The translations under genes and the position numbers were made by a program. Below the pieces are notes generated by a model. The model did not search any database. It was not told where the DNA came from and saw only the letters and a program-made list of their open reading frames with translations. Positions 6,439-12,772 of a DNA stretch of 15,825 bases are shown here, piece by piece. The stretch is from Thermatribacter sp964570785 (GTDB lineage Bacteria > Atribacterota > Atribacteria > Atribacterales > Thermatribacteraceae): assembly GCA_964570785.1 (NCBI GenBank), contig CAZMZG010000040.1, forward strand, positions 1 to 15,825, written 5' to 3'. Every line of letters starts with the position of its first letter. Positions within the stretch are counted from its first letter, which is position 1.

Positions 6439-7331
6439 ACAATAGGAATAGAGTCGATGTGGGAGGACAGGCCATTATAGAAGGGGTGATGATGCGGAGT
6501 CCCAGACGCCTGGCTATAGCGGTGAGGAAGCCCAGAGGAGACATTGTTCTTAAGAGTTTCGAAACAGTTCCTCCCTGGAGAAAGCATAAGTTTCTTTCTC
6601 TTCCAGTTATAAGGGGAGTGGTTAATTTGGTAGACTCGCTGGCAGTAGGTTTGCGTGCTCTCTCTTACTCTGCAACCGTGGCACTCGAAGAAGAAGATGA
6701 AAAACTTACCACTTTTGACATAACTATAGCTATGCTTCTTGCTGTAGGTCTTTTTGCTGGGCTTTTTATTGCCCTTCCCACTTTCCTGACCTCTTTTCTG
6801 GATCGCTTTATTGGCTCCACCTTTGTTTACAATCTCGTAGAAGGTTTAATAAGAGTGCTTATTTTCATAGTTTATCTTCTGGTGATTTCCAGCATAAAAG
6901 ACATCCGGCGCATTTTTGAGTATCATGGGGCAGAGCATAAAGCAATTTTCACCTTTGAGCACGGAGAGGAACTTACTCCAGAAAATGCTCTTAAGTTCAC
7001 CACGCTACATCCACGTTGTGGTACCAACTGGCTGGTAATTGTCATGCTGATCAGTATTTTTGTTTTTTCGCTGTTAGGCAGACCGGGTGTTTTGACCAGG
7101 ATAGTGAGCAGAATCCTTATCATTCCTCTGATAGCCGGCCTGGCCTATGAAGCCATAAAATTTCTCTCGCGTTATCAGGACAAAAAGATAGCTTATTACT
7201 TTTCACTTCCTGGCCTCTGGTTGCAGAAAATTACCACTCGCGAGCCGGATGTTTCTCAGCTCGAAGTTGCTATTGTCGCTTTGAAGGAAAGTCTGAGGAA
7301 AGGTGAGGACTATGTGGAGGTCAAAGGTTGA
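6423..7331 (+). CDS. DUF1385 family membrane protein (YqhQ-like)
   Basis: Conserved membrane protein of unknown function (DUF1385; Bacillus YqhQ is a member). Family blocks: GGQAIIEGVMMRSPRRLAIAVR at the N-terminus, RRIFEYHGAEHKAIFTFEHG, TLHPRCGTNWL and a C-terminal PGLWLQKITTREPDVSQLEVAI. Four hydrophobic segments are visible: about 97-123, 132-158, the stretch after CGTNWL, and the stretch around RILIIPLIAGLAYEAIKFL. The conserved His, Glu, Cys residues in HGAEHK and HPRCG look like a possible metal or catalytic site (inference). ATG 6423 overlaps the thyX stop by 16 bases; TTG 6411 with a better SD is an alternative. The gene overlaps prfA by 20 bases, and the thyX/DUF1385/prfA adjacency recalls clostridial genomes, hinting at a housekeeping job. 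Confidence 0.9.
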   Translation: MEEKLDNRNRVDVGGQAIIEGVMMRSPRRLAIAVRKPRGDIVLKSFETVPPWRKHKFLSLPVIRGVVNLVDSLAVGLRALSYSATVALEEEDEKLTTFDITIAMLLAVGLFAGLFIALPTFLTSFLDRFIGSTFVYNLVEGLIRVLIFIVYLLVISSIKDIRRIFEYHGAEHKAIFTFEHGEELTPENALKFTTLHPRCGTNWLVIVMLISIFVFSLLGRPGVLTRIVSRILIIPLIAGLAYEAIKFLSRYQDKKIAYYFSLPGLWLQKITTREPDVSQLEVAIVALKESLRKGEDYVEVKG

Positions 7332-8382
7332 GGAACTGGTTGAGCAATACAGAGAAATTACCACAAAGATAGCTCAACCTGAGGTAGCCAGCAACATTTC
7401 TTTGTTGCGAGAATATTCTAAAACTCTAAGTGAAATAGAGCCTTTGGTTAAGGAGTACGAGTCCCTCTGTGAAAAGGAAACCCGGCTTCGCGAAGACCGG
7501 GAACTCCTCAAAGAGGAGAAAGACCCCGAACTGCGTTTGCTGCTTGAGGAAGAAATAGAGGAATTGGAAAAGGAGATACGGGAGAGCGAAGAAAAAATAA
7601 AGATTTTGTTGCTCCCTCGGGACCCTCGCGACGAGAAAAACACCCTTATCGAGATAAGGGCTGGTACTGGTGGAGAGGAAGCAGCGCTTTTTGCTGCTGA
7701 CCTATTAAGAATGTATACGCGTTTTGCGGAAAGGCAGGGTTTTAAGGTCGAAGTGATGAGTGCAAGTCCCACTGAGCTTGGAGGTTTTAAAGAAGTTATT
7801 GTAGCTATAGAAGGAAAAGGTGCTTACAGTAAGTTCAAGTACGAGAGCGGAGTTCACAGAGTACAGAGAGTTCCTGTTACCGAGGCCGGGGGCAGAATCC
7901 ATACTTCTACGGCTACCGTGGCTGTTCTTCCAGAAGCTGACGAAGTGGACGTGGAGATGAAGCCCGAAGATTTGAGGATAGATGTTTACCGTTCTTCAGG
8001 CCCTGGGGGGCAGAGCGTCAATACTACTGATTCTGCCGTGAGAATAACCCACCTACCTACAGGCATTGTGGTAACCTGTCAGGATGAAAAATCGCAACAC
8101 AAAAATAAAGCCAAAGCGATGCGGATATTGCGTGCCAGAATCCTGGATCTGGAACGTCGCAGGCAGAAAGAGGAAATTGACCGGGAACGTAAAAGTCAGA
8201 TTGGGAGTGGCGAAAGAAGTGAAAGAATCAGAACTTATAACTTTCCCCAGAACAGAGTTACTGATCACCGCATCAACCTTACCCTTTATCGCCTCGAAGA
8301 CGTTCTTGAGGGAGACTTGGAGGAGATAGTAGAGGCACTTGCTGCTGAGGAAAGAAGTAGAATGCTCGAAAAGGTTGGTTAG
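7312..8382 (+). CDS. prfA: Peptide chain release factor 1
   Basis: Class I release factor that reads UAA and UAG and triggers peptide release on the ribosome. The coiled, charged N-terminal region (about 1-105) is followed by the codon-recognition domain with the RF1-specific tripeptide PVT at 188-190 (RVQRVPVTEAGGRIHTS); RF2 would have SPF. The catalytic GGQ is at 232-234 in SSGPGGQSVNTTDSAVR. The C-terminus RTYNFPQNRVTDHR is typical. I chose ATG 7312 (356 residues): AGGTGA at 7301-7306 is 5 bases upstream; GTG 7303 would overlap that SD. It overlaps the DUF1385 gene by 20 bases, and prmC, whose product methylates the GGQ glutamine, follows after 2 bases. Confidence 0.97.
   Translation: MWRSKVEELVEQYREITTKIAQPEVASNISLLREYSKTLSEIEPLVKEYESLCEKETRLREDRELLKEEKDPELRLLLEEEIEELEKEIRESEEKIKILLLPRDPRDEKNTLIEIRAGTGGEEAALFAADLLRMYTRFAERQGFKVEVMSASPTELGGFKEVIVAIEGKGAYSKFKYESGVHRVQRVPVTEAGGRIHTSTATVAVLPEADEVDVEMKPEDLRIDVYRSSGPGGQSVNTTDSAVRITHLPTGIVVTCQDEKSQHKNKAKAMRILRARILDLERRRQKEEIDRERKSQIGSGERSERIRTYNFPQNRVTDHRINLTLYRLEDVLEGDLEEIVEALAAEERSRMLEKVG
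7643..7660 (+). repeat. Short intragenic hairpin in prfA
   Basis: CCCTTATC (7643-7650) and GATAAGGG (7653-7660) form 8-base arms separated by GA, more realistically 7 pairs with a CGAG loop. There is no T-run. About two such repeats are expected by chance in a window this long, so this may mean nothing. Confidence 0.4.
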
Positions 8383-8384
8383 AG

Positions 8385-9251
8385 GTGCTTCAGGTTCGCG
8401 AGGCCTGGAAAGAGGCAGTTGGGTTACTTAAAAAAGCTGGGGTTGTTTCGCCCTCGAGAGAAGCTCGCCTTTTACTTTCTTCCTTATTGGGTACTGATCC
8501 TTCACGTGTACATCTTTTCTGGGATTTCGACCTTGACGAAAAGAAGTTAGAGAAACTTCGCGCTCTCCTCAAAGACCGCGCCAGGGGTGTTCCTATTCAG
8601 TACTTGATTAAAGAGTGGGAATTCATGTCTCTCCCTTTTTACGTAGAAGAAGGCGTCTTTATTCCCCGCCTGGACACGGAGTGTTGGGTAGAAGAGGTCA
8701 TTCTCTTTCTTAAAAAAAGTGGAGAAAGGGAACTTTTTCTCTGCGATGTGGGTTGTGGAAGCGGGGTTATAGGCCTTTCCTGTGCTTTCTGGGTACCCCG
8801 TGTGAAGCTCTACGGAGTGGATATTTTAGAAAGGGCAATTGCCCTTTCTAAAAAAAATGCCCGTCGTCTTGACGTAGAAGATCGCTGTGCTTTCCTGAAA
8901 TCGGATCTTTTTGAAGTGTTCAAGGGTGTAAACATTCTTTTTGACGTCGTTGTTTCCAATCCTCCCTATGTTAGGACGGGAGACTGGGGGTCTCTCTCCG
9001 AAGAGATTCGCTTACATGAACCTAAGGAAGCTCTGCTTGCTGGAGAGGACGGCTTGTCGATAATAAGGAGACTGTTGCAGGAAGGGTTTTTTTGGATCAA
9101 AAAGGGAGGGTTGCTTTTTTTTGAACATGACCCTGCCCAGAGCGAACTTATTCGTAAAGAGATTGAAAAACTGAAAGTCTGGGAGTATCTTTATACCATC
9201 AGAGACTATACTCATAAAGAGAGAGCAACTGCTGTAAGAAGAAGGGAGTAG
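8385..9251 (+). CDS. prmC: Release factor glutamine methyltransferase (HemK)
   Basis: SAM-dependent enzyme that N5-methylates the GGQ glutamine of release factors. The 288-residue protein has the helical N-terminal substrate domain, FIPRLDTE at about 92-99 (usually PRPDTE or PRPETE), the SAM loop DVGCGSGVIG at 121-130, the acidic SAM-binding residue in YGVDI, and the catalytic SNPPYV at 191-196. The C-terminal FEHDPAQ replaces the more usual E-G-x-x-Q pattern. GTG 8385 starts 2 bases after the prfA stop, with AAGG about 10 bases upstream. The pairing with prfA fits the function. Residues 147-158 are encoded by a 30-base perfect palindrome, without any insertion relative to the family pattern. 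Confidence 0.95.
   Translation: MLQVREAWKEAVGLLKKAGVVSPSREARLLLSSLLGTDPSRVHLFWDFDLDEKKLEKLRALLKDRARGVPIQYLIKEWEFMSLPFYVEEGVFIPRLDTECWVEEVILFLKKSGERELFLCDVGCGSGVIGLSCAFWVPRVKLYGVDILERAIALSKKNARRLDVEDRCAFLKSDLFEVFKGVNILFDVVVSNPPYVRTGDWGSLSEEIRLHEPKEALLAGEDGLSIIRRLLQEGFFWIKKGGLLFFEHDPAQSELIRKEIEKLKVWEYLYTIRDYTHKERATAVRRRE
8824..8853 (+). repeat. 30-base perfect palindrome inside prmC
   Basis: The left arm TTTTAGAAAGGGCAA (8824-8838) is followed at once by its exact reverse complement (8839-8853). It codes for part of the Rossmann domain, from I147, in frame. Four more A residues follow on the + strand, so it lacks the T-tract of an intrinsic terminator on either strand. With equal base frequencies a perfect 15-base-arm palindrome at any position in 15.8 kb is expected roughly once in 70,000 such windows. 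Confidence 0.85.
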
Positions 9252-9256
9252 CCAGG

Positions 9257-9712
9257 ATGAAAATACTTTTGGGTAGCGACCATGGAGGCTACTTTTTGAA
9301 AGAAGATCTCAAAGATTTTTTGAAAGAGTTGGGGCATGAAGTTGTTGATTATGGAGCTTACAGTACTGACTCTTGCGATTACCCAGACATTGCTTTTTTG
9401 GTTGCCGCGGACCTTATAGCTGGAAAAGGCGATAGAGCTGTTTTGGTTTGTGGTACCGGAATTGGGATGTGTATTGCAGCCAACAAAGTAAAAGGGATCA
9501 GAGCAGCTCTCTGCCATGATGTTTTCTCTGCTAAAGCTTCTCGAGAACACAACGATGCCAACGTTCTGACTCTTGGAGAACGGGTGATTGGTAAAGGCTT
9601 GGCTCGCGAAATTGTACGCAACTGGTTAGAGGCTGGGTTTACAGGTGGACGCCACCAGCGAAGAGTAGAAAAGATTATGAGGTTTGAGCGAAATGGAAGC
9701 CAAAAGGCCTGA
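9257..9712 (+). CDS. rpiB: Ribose-5-phosphate isomerase B
   Basis: Interconverts ribulose 5-phosphate and ribose 5-phosphate, feeding nucleotide synthesis. At 151 residues it has the RpiB/LacA family motifs: GSDHGG at the N-terminus (D8, H9), the catalytic Cys65 in VLVCGTGIGM, and SREHNDANVL with H98 and N99. The Cys and the length separate it from unrelated RpiA. ATG 9257 has GGGAG (9244-9248) 8 bases upstream and lies 5 bases after the prmC stop; the downstream dCMP deaminase gene overlaps its end by 20 bases. Galactose-6-phosphate isomerase subunits are related but come in LacA/LacB pairs, which is not the case here. Confidence 0.95.
   Translation: MKILLGSDHGGYFLKEDLKDFLKELGHEVVDYGAYSTDSCDYPDIAFLVAADLIAGKGDRAVLVCGTGIGMCIAANKVKGIRAALCHDVFSAKASREHNDANVLTLGERVIGKGLAREIVRNWLEAGFTGGRHQRRVEKIMRFERNGSQKA
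9679..9683 (+). promoter_or_regulatory. Ribosome binding site that decides the comEB start
   Basis: GAGGT lies 9 bases before ATG 9693 but directly abuts the in-frame TTG at 9684, so the ATG is the probable start. It lies within the 3' end of rpiB. Confidence 0.6.
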
Positions 9713-10163
9713 ATGGGACGAATATTTCATGAGCATTGCTAAGCTGGTGAGTTCGCGCTCTACCTGCTTGCGTAGGAAGGTTGGAGCTGTTCTGGTCAGG
9801 GAAAAGCGAATTCTAGCCACCGGCTACAATGGCGCTCCCTCAGGTATCGAACACTGTACTCCAGAGACCTGCTTGCGGAGCAAGCAGGGTGTTCCTTCCG
9901 GCAAACAGCAAGAACTGTGTAGAGGACTTCATGCTGAACAGAACGTGATAATCCAGGCAGCACTTCATGGGGTGAGTACTCGAGGAGCCACCCTTTATTG
10001 CACTCATAAACCGTGTATTCTCTGTGCCAAAATGATTATAAACGCTGGAATAGTAAGGATTGTGTATCAGAACCATTATCCCGATCCTCTGGCTGATGAA
10101 ATGCTGCAGGAAGCTAACATAGAGATGGTTCCTTTTCTCGGTGAATTTCTTTTCAAGGAATAA
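9693..10163 (+). CDS. comEB: dCMP deaminase (ComEB-like)
   Basis: Zinc enzyme that deaminates dCMP to dUMP, the substrate of ThyX encoded upstream. The 156-residue protein carries the deaminase zinc site: HAE at 80-82 in GLHAEQNVI and the PCxxC motif at 107-111 in KPCILCAKMIINAG. GYNGAPSG and the insert with CLRSKQGVPSG are typical of the bacterial ComEB/dCMP deaminase group rather than cytidine deaminases or TadA. The symbol comes from Bacillus comEB; a competence role is not implied. ATG 9693 overlaps rpiB by 20 bases. A hairpin (9868-9888) and an 11-base direct repeat ACCTGCTTGCG (9762-9772 and 9867-9877) occur in the gene. Confidence 0.95.
   Translation: MEAKRPEWDEYFMSIAKLVSSRSTCLRRKVGAVLVREKRILATGYNGAPSGIEHCTPETCLRSKQGVPSGKQQELCRGLHAEQNVIIQAALHGVSTRGATLYCTHKPCILCAKMIINAGIVRIVYQNHYPDPLADEMLQEANIEMVPFLGEFLFKE
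9868..9888 (+). repeat. Hairpin with 9-base arms in comEB
   Basis: CCTGCTTGC (9868-9876) and GCAAGCAGG (9880-9888) are perfect arms around the 3-base loop GGA. GC-rich and therefore stable, but no T-run follows. The left arm also belongs to an 11-base direct repeat at 9762-9772. Arms of this length are expected about 0.5 times by chance in the window. Confidence 0.5.
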
Positions 10164-10168
10164 GTTTT

Positions 10169-11218
10169 ATGAAAAACCTGGTTCTGGTTTTTATACTGGG
10201 TTTCTTGGGTTCTTTTGCTCTTACTCCGCTGGTTATCAGGTTTAGCCACCGTAAGGGCTGGCTCGATAACCCCCAGGGTGTGCGCAAGATTCACTCGCAT
10301 CCTGTTTCTCGCCTTGGGGGGTTAGCGGTTTACTTATCTTTTGTGCTGGTTCTCCTGGTAGCTAACCTTTGGCTTGGGCTGAAGCTTCCTGTATTCTTTT
10401 TCCTGGGTATTTCCGTAGTCTTTCTGACTGGCCTGGTAGACGACTTCATTTCGCTCCCTCCCTCGCTAAAGGTCTTGGGTCAAGTTATGGGAATAGTTCT
10501 TTTGATGATTTCGGGTGTAGTTATTAATTTTTTTACTCTCCCTTGGGGAACAATTCTGTACCTCGGTGCCTGGGGTTATCCTTTAACTTTTTTGTGGATG
10601 CTGGGCATAACCAACGCTCTGAATCTGATAGACGGTATGGACGGTCTCTCTTCCGGTATTGCTACCATTGCCTCCTTCACTCTGGGTGTGGTTGCTCTGC
10701 AGGAGGGGAGGAGTTTGGCTGCTTTTGTTGCTTTTTTGCTCATGGGGGCAGAACTTGGCTTTCTGTGCTACAATTTTCCTCCAGCTCGTATTTTCTTGGG
10801 GGATGGAGGAGCGCTATTTGCAGGTATAGTCCTTTCAACGATATCCGTTCAGGGTTCTTTGAAAAGCACAGCTACTTTTACGCTTCTTGTGCCCATTCTG
10901 GTTCTTGGTGTTCCCATTTTTGATACCTTTTTTGCCATCGTGCGTCGCGGGAAAAACCGTTTGCCCTTAATGTCACCCGATGAGGGACACCTTCACCACC
11001 GATTATTGAAGCGGGGTTACAGCACCAGGAAAGCAGTTCTGGTCTTTTATTCCATAAGTCTGGTCTTCAGTATGGTGGCGATTTTCATAAACCGCTATCT
11101 CCAGAACAGCACTTATTCGCTCCTTCTGGTCCTGGTAGTGGTCTTTTTGTTTTTAAGGTGGGGACTCCAGCTCGGCGTTACTGAAGTAGGGGGAGAAAAA
11201 TCCGTTGGACAAAGCTAA
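10169..11218 (+). CDS. wecA: Polyprenyl-phosphate N-acetylhexosamine-1-phosphate transferase (WecA/TagO family)
   Basis: Integral membrane enzyme of the MraY/WecA/TagO family that moves a sugar-1-phosphate, probably GlcNAc-1-P, from UDP-sugar to undecaprenyl phosphate, starting a surface polysaccharide or teichoic acid. The 349-residue protein is hydrophobic throughout, with about ten predicted membrane segments. Cytoplasmic-loop motifs: VRKIHSHPVSRLGG, GLVDDF (D91, D92), NALNLIDGMDGL (D155, D158), FPPARIFLGDGGALFAG (D212) and the HLHH motif at 274-277 that marks the WecA/TagO side rather than MraY. The usual GDSGS is GDGGA here. AAGGAA (10155-10160) is 8 bases before ATG 10169. Followed, with a 14-base overlap, by wecB. 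The exact polymer is not predictable. Confidence 0.93.
   Translation: MKNLVLVFILGFLGSFALTPLVIRFSHRKGWLDNPQGVRKIHSHPVSRLGGLAVYLSFVLVLLVANLWLGLKLPVFFFLGISVVFLTGLVDDFISLPPSLKVLGQVMGIVLLMISGVVINFFTLPWGTILYLGAWGYPLTFLWMLGITNALNLIDGMDGLSSGIATIASFTLGVVALQEGRSLAAFVAFLLMGAELGFLCYNFPPARIFLGDGGALFAGIVLSTISVQGSLKSTATFTLLVPILVLGVPIFDTFFAIVRRGKNRLPLMSPDEGHLHHRLLKRGYSTRKAVLVFYSISLVFSMVAIFINRYLQNSTYSLLLVLVVVFLFLRWGLQLGVTEVGGEKSVGQS
11188..11195 (+). promoter_or_regulatory. Ribosome binding site that decides the TTG start of wecB
   Basis: AGGGGGAG inside the end of wecA lies 9 bases before TTG 11205, the first start codon giving the normal WecB N-terminus. Confidence 0.6.
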
Positions 11219-12344
11219 AGTCCTCTTTGTTTTGGGCACCAGACCGGAAGTTATCAAGCTTGCTCCCCTGATTCTCAGGCTTAGGCACAGTGAGAAACTC
11301 TCCTGTGTGGTCGTGAACACTGGCCAACACCGAGAGATGTCCAGAGAGTTTCTCACTGTGTTTGGTATCATCCCGGGATATGATCTGGAGATTATGAATG
11401 AACGCCAGAGCCTGGGATATTTAACCGGCAAACTATGTTTTCGCCTTGAAGAAGTATTGATGTTTGAAAAACCAGATTTGTTGGTAGTTCAGGGAGACAC
11501 CACCACAGCTTTCTGCGGGGCGCTTTCTGCTTTTTACTGTCGGATTCCCTGTGTCCATATTGAAGCAGGTTTGCGGACTGGGAACAAGTCTCAGCCCTTC
11601 CCTGAAGAGATAAATCGGGCTCTTATAGCTCGCCTCGCTGACTTTCACTGTGCTCCTACCCAGCGAGCCAAAGCAAACTTGCTTCGTGAAGGTATAAGTA
11701 AAGACAAGGTCCTGGTTACGGGTAATACCATTGTGGATGCTCTGCAAATAATTTTGGCCCAAAAAAAAGGTTTTCTGAACAAAACACTTGAAAAAACTCT
11801 AAAGATTTCCAACAAGGTAGTTACTGTAACGGCTCACCGCAGAGAAAACTGGGGCAGAGGGATTGAAGAAGTAGCCCTCGCGATTAAAGAGCTATCCAGA
11901 AGATTTGCGGATGTAAACTTCTTCTTCTCCGTTCATCCCAATCCAGTGGTTAAGAATACCGTTTATTCTTTGTTGAAGGATATACCCAATGTTTTTCTTT
12001 TTTCAACGCTTGCTTACCCAGACTTCATAAAGCTCCTCTCCAGGAGTAAGCTGGTAATAAGTGATTCAGGAGGCATACAGGAGGAAGCACCAGCTCTGGG
12101 AGTTCCGGTCCTGGTTACCAGAGAAGTTACCGAAAGACCTGAACTGCTTGAGGCGGGTCTGGGCATTCTGGTTGGGTGTTCGAGAGAGAGAATTGTTGAA
12201 GAGGCTGCAAAGAGAATCCCCCTTGGGAGAGGACAAAATCCCCATTTGGTGTTTGGCGATGGTAGAGCAGCAGAACGTATAGAGCAGGCGATAGAGAACT
12301 TTCTGGGATTTTGTTCTCGAAAAATAGAAGAGTTTAAGGGTTGA
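11205..12344 (+). CDS. wecB: UDP-N-acetylglucosamine 2-epimerase (non-hydrolysing)
   Basis: Converts UDP-GlcNAc to UDP-ManNAc for envelope polysaccharide or teichoic acid linkage units. The 379-residue protein has the GT-B-like family motifs in order: GTRPE (11-15), NTGQHREM, QGDTTT (D98), HIEAGLRT (E120), PFPEEINR, VTGNTIVDAL, VTAHRRENWG (H211, E214), SVHPNP, SDSGGIQEEA (286-295) and TERPE. Catalytic Asp, Glu and His positions are all present, and the non-hydrolysing form is indicated by its length and its partnership with wecA. TTG 11205 overlaps the wecA stop by 14 bases. Codons for residues 28-33 and 48-52 carry the two arms of a long inverted repeat. It ends 11 bases from the convergent atpC stop. 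Confidence 0.95.
   Translation: MDKAKVLFVLGTRPEVIKLAPLILRLRHSEKLSCVVVNTGQHREMSREFLTVFGIIPGYDLEIMNERQSLGYLTGKLCFRLEEVLMFEKPDLLVVQGDTTTAFCGALSAFYCRIPCVHIEAGLRTGNKSQPFPEEINRALIARLADFHCAPTQRAKANLLREGISKDKVLVTGNTIVDALQIILAQKKGFLNKTLEKTLKISNKVVTVTAHRRENWGRGIEEVALAIKELSRRFADVNFFFSVHPNPVVKNTVYSLLKDIPNVFLFSTLAYPDFIKLLSRSKLVISDSGGIQEEAPALGVPVLVTREVTERPELLEAGLGILVGCSRERIVEEAAKRIPLGRGQNPHLVFGDGRAAERIEQAIENFLGFCSRKIEEFKG
11286..11360 (+). repeat. 17-base inverted repeat with 41-base spacer in wecB
   Basis: CACAGTGAGAAACTCTC (11286-11302) is repeated as its exact reverse complement GAGAGTTTCTCACTGTG (11344-11360). The spacer 11303-11343 contains partial complementarity of its own (GTGTGG with CCAACAC). 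Left arm codes in a variable part of the enzyme (RHSEKLS), right arm in REFLTVF. By chance a repeat this long within 100 bases is expected about once in 10,000 such windows at equal base frequencies. Confidence 0.85.
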
Positions 12345-12355
12345 AAAGGTTGGTT

Positions 12356-12772
12356 TTATTTTCTTCTCTGGCTCAATTCTCGGGCTTTAAGTTTTGCCAA
12401 GGAGAACAGTAACCTGGTTTCTAAGCGAATGGCTTCTGGGGTCCCTTTTTTGTCTTCCATTTCTTTTTTGACACTTTCCAGGGCTCTTTTGGTGTTAAAC
12501 TCGTCGATTTCACTTCCCTTTTCACAGGTTTCGGTAAAAATGGTAACTGTTTTAGGGGTGACTTCTACAATCCCTCCTGGAAGTGCATAGTATTCTCTTT
12601 CTCCGCTTTGAAAACGAACTTCCATGACACCTATGGCTACCTCAATTATTGCAGGGGCATGTCCTGGGAGGATGCCTCTTTTCCCGTCTGGGCAGTCCAG
12701 AAGAAGATAACTTACCTTTTGCAGGATTGTTTTTTCTTCGGGTGTTAAAAGCACTACTTGAAGCTCTCTCAT
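12356..12772 (-). CDS. atpC: F1 ATP synthase subunit epsilon
   Basis: Small regulatory subunit of the F1 rotor stalk. The 138-residue protein has the N-terminal beta-sandwich with the family core GKRGILPGHAPAIIEVAIGV and YALPGGIVEVTPKTVTIF, and a C-terminal helical hairpin (residues about 90-138) ending in an Arg/Lys-rich tail; the two-helix domain is the part that can inhibit ATP hydrolysis in other bacteria. The ATG overlaps the atpD stop by 4 bases (ATGA). It is the last gene of the - strand operon and converges on wecB, with no hairpin plus T-run on either strand at the junction. Confidence 0.95.
   Translation of the reverse strand: MRELQVVLLTPEEKTILQKVSYLLLDCPDGKRGILPGHAPAIIEVAIGVMEVRFQSGEREYYALPGGIVEVTPKTVTIFTETCEKGSEIDEFNTKRALESVKKEMEDKKGTPEAIRLETRLLFSLAKLKARELSQRRK

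Noticed and set aside
10543..10923. A 126-codon open frame in another + frame within wecA
   Set aside because: Overlaps the conserved catalytic loops of the transferase; the translation is Cys/Ser/Phe-rich and has no start signal.
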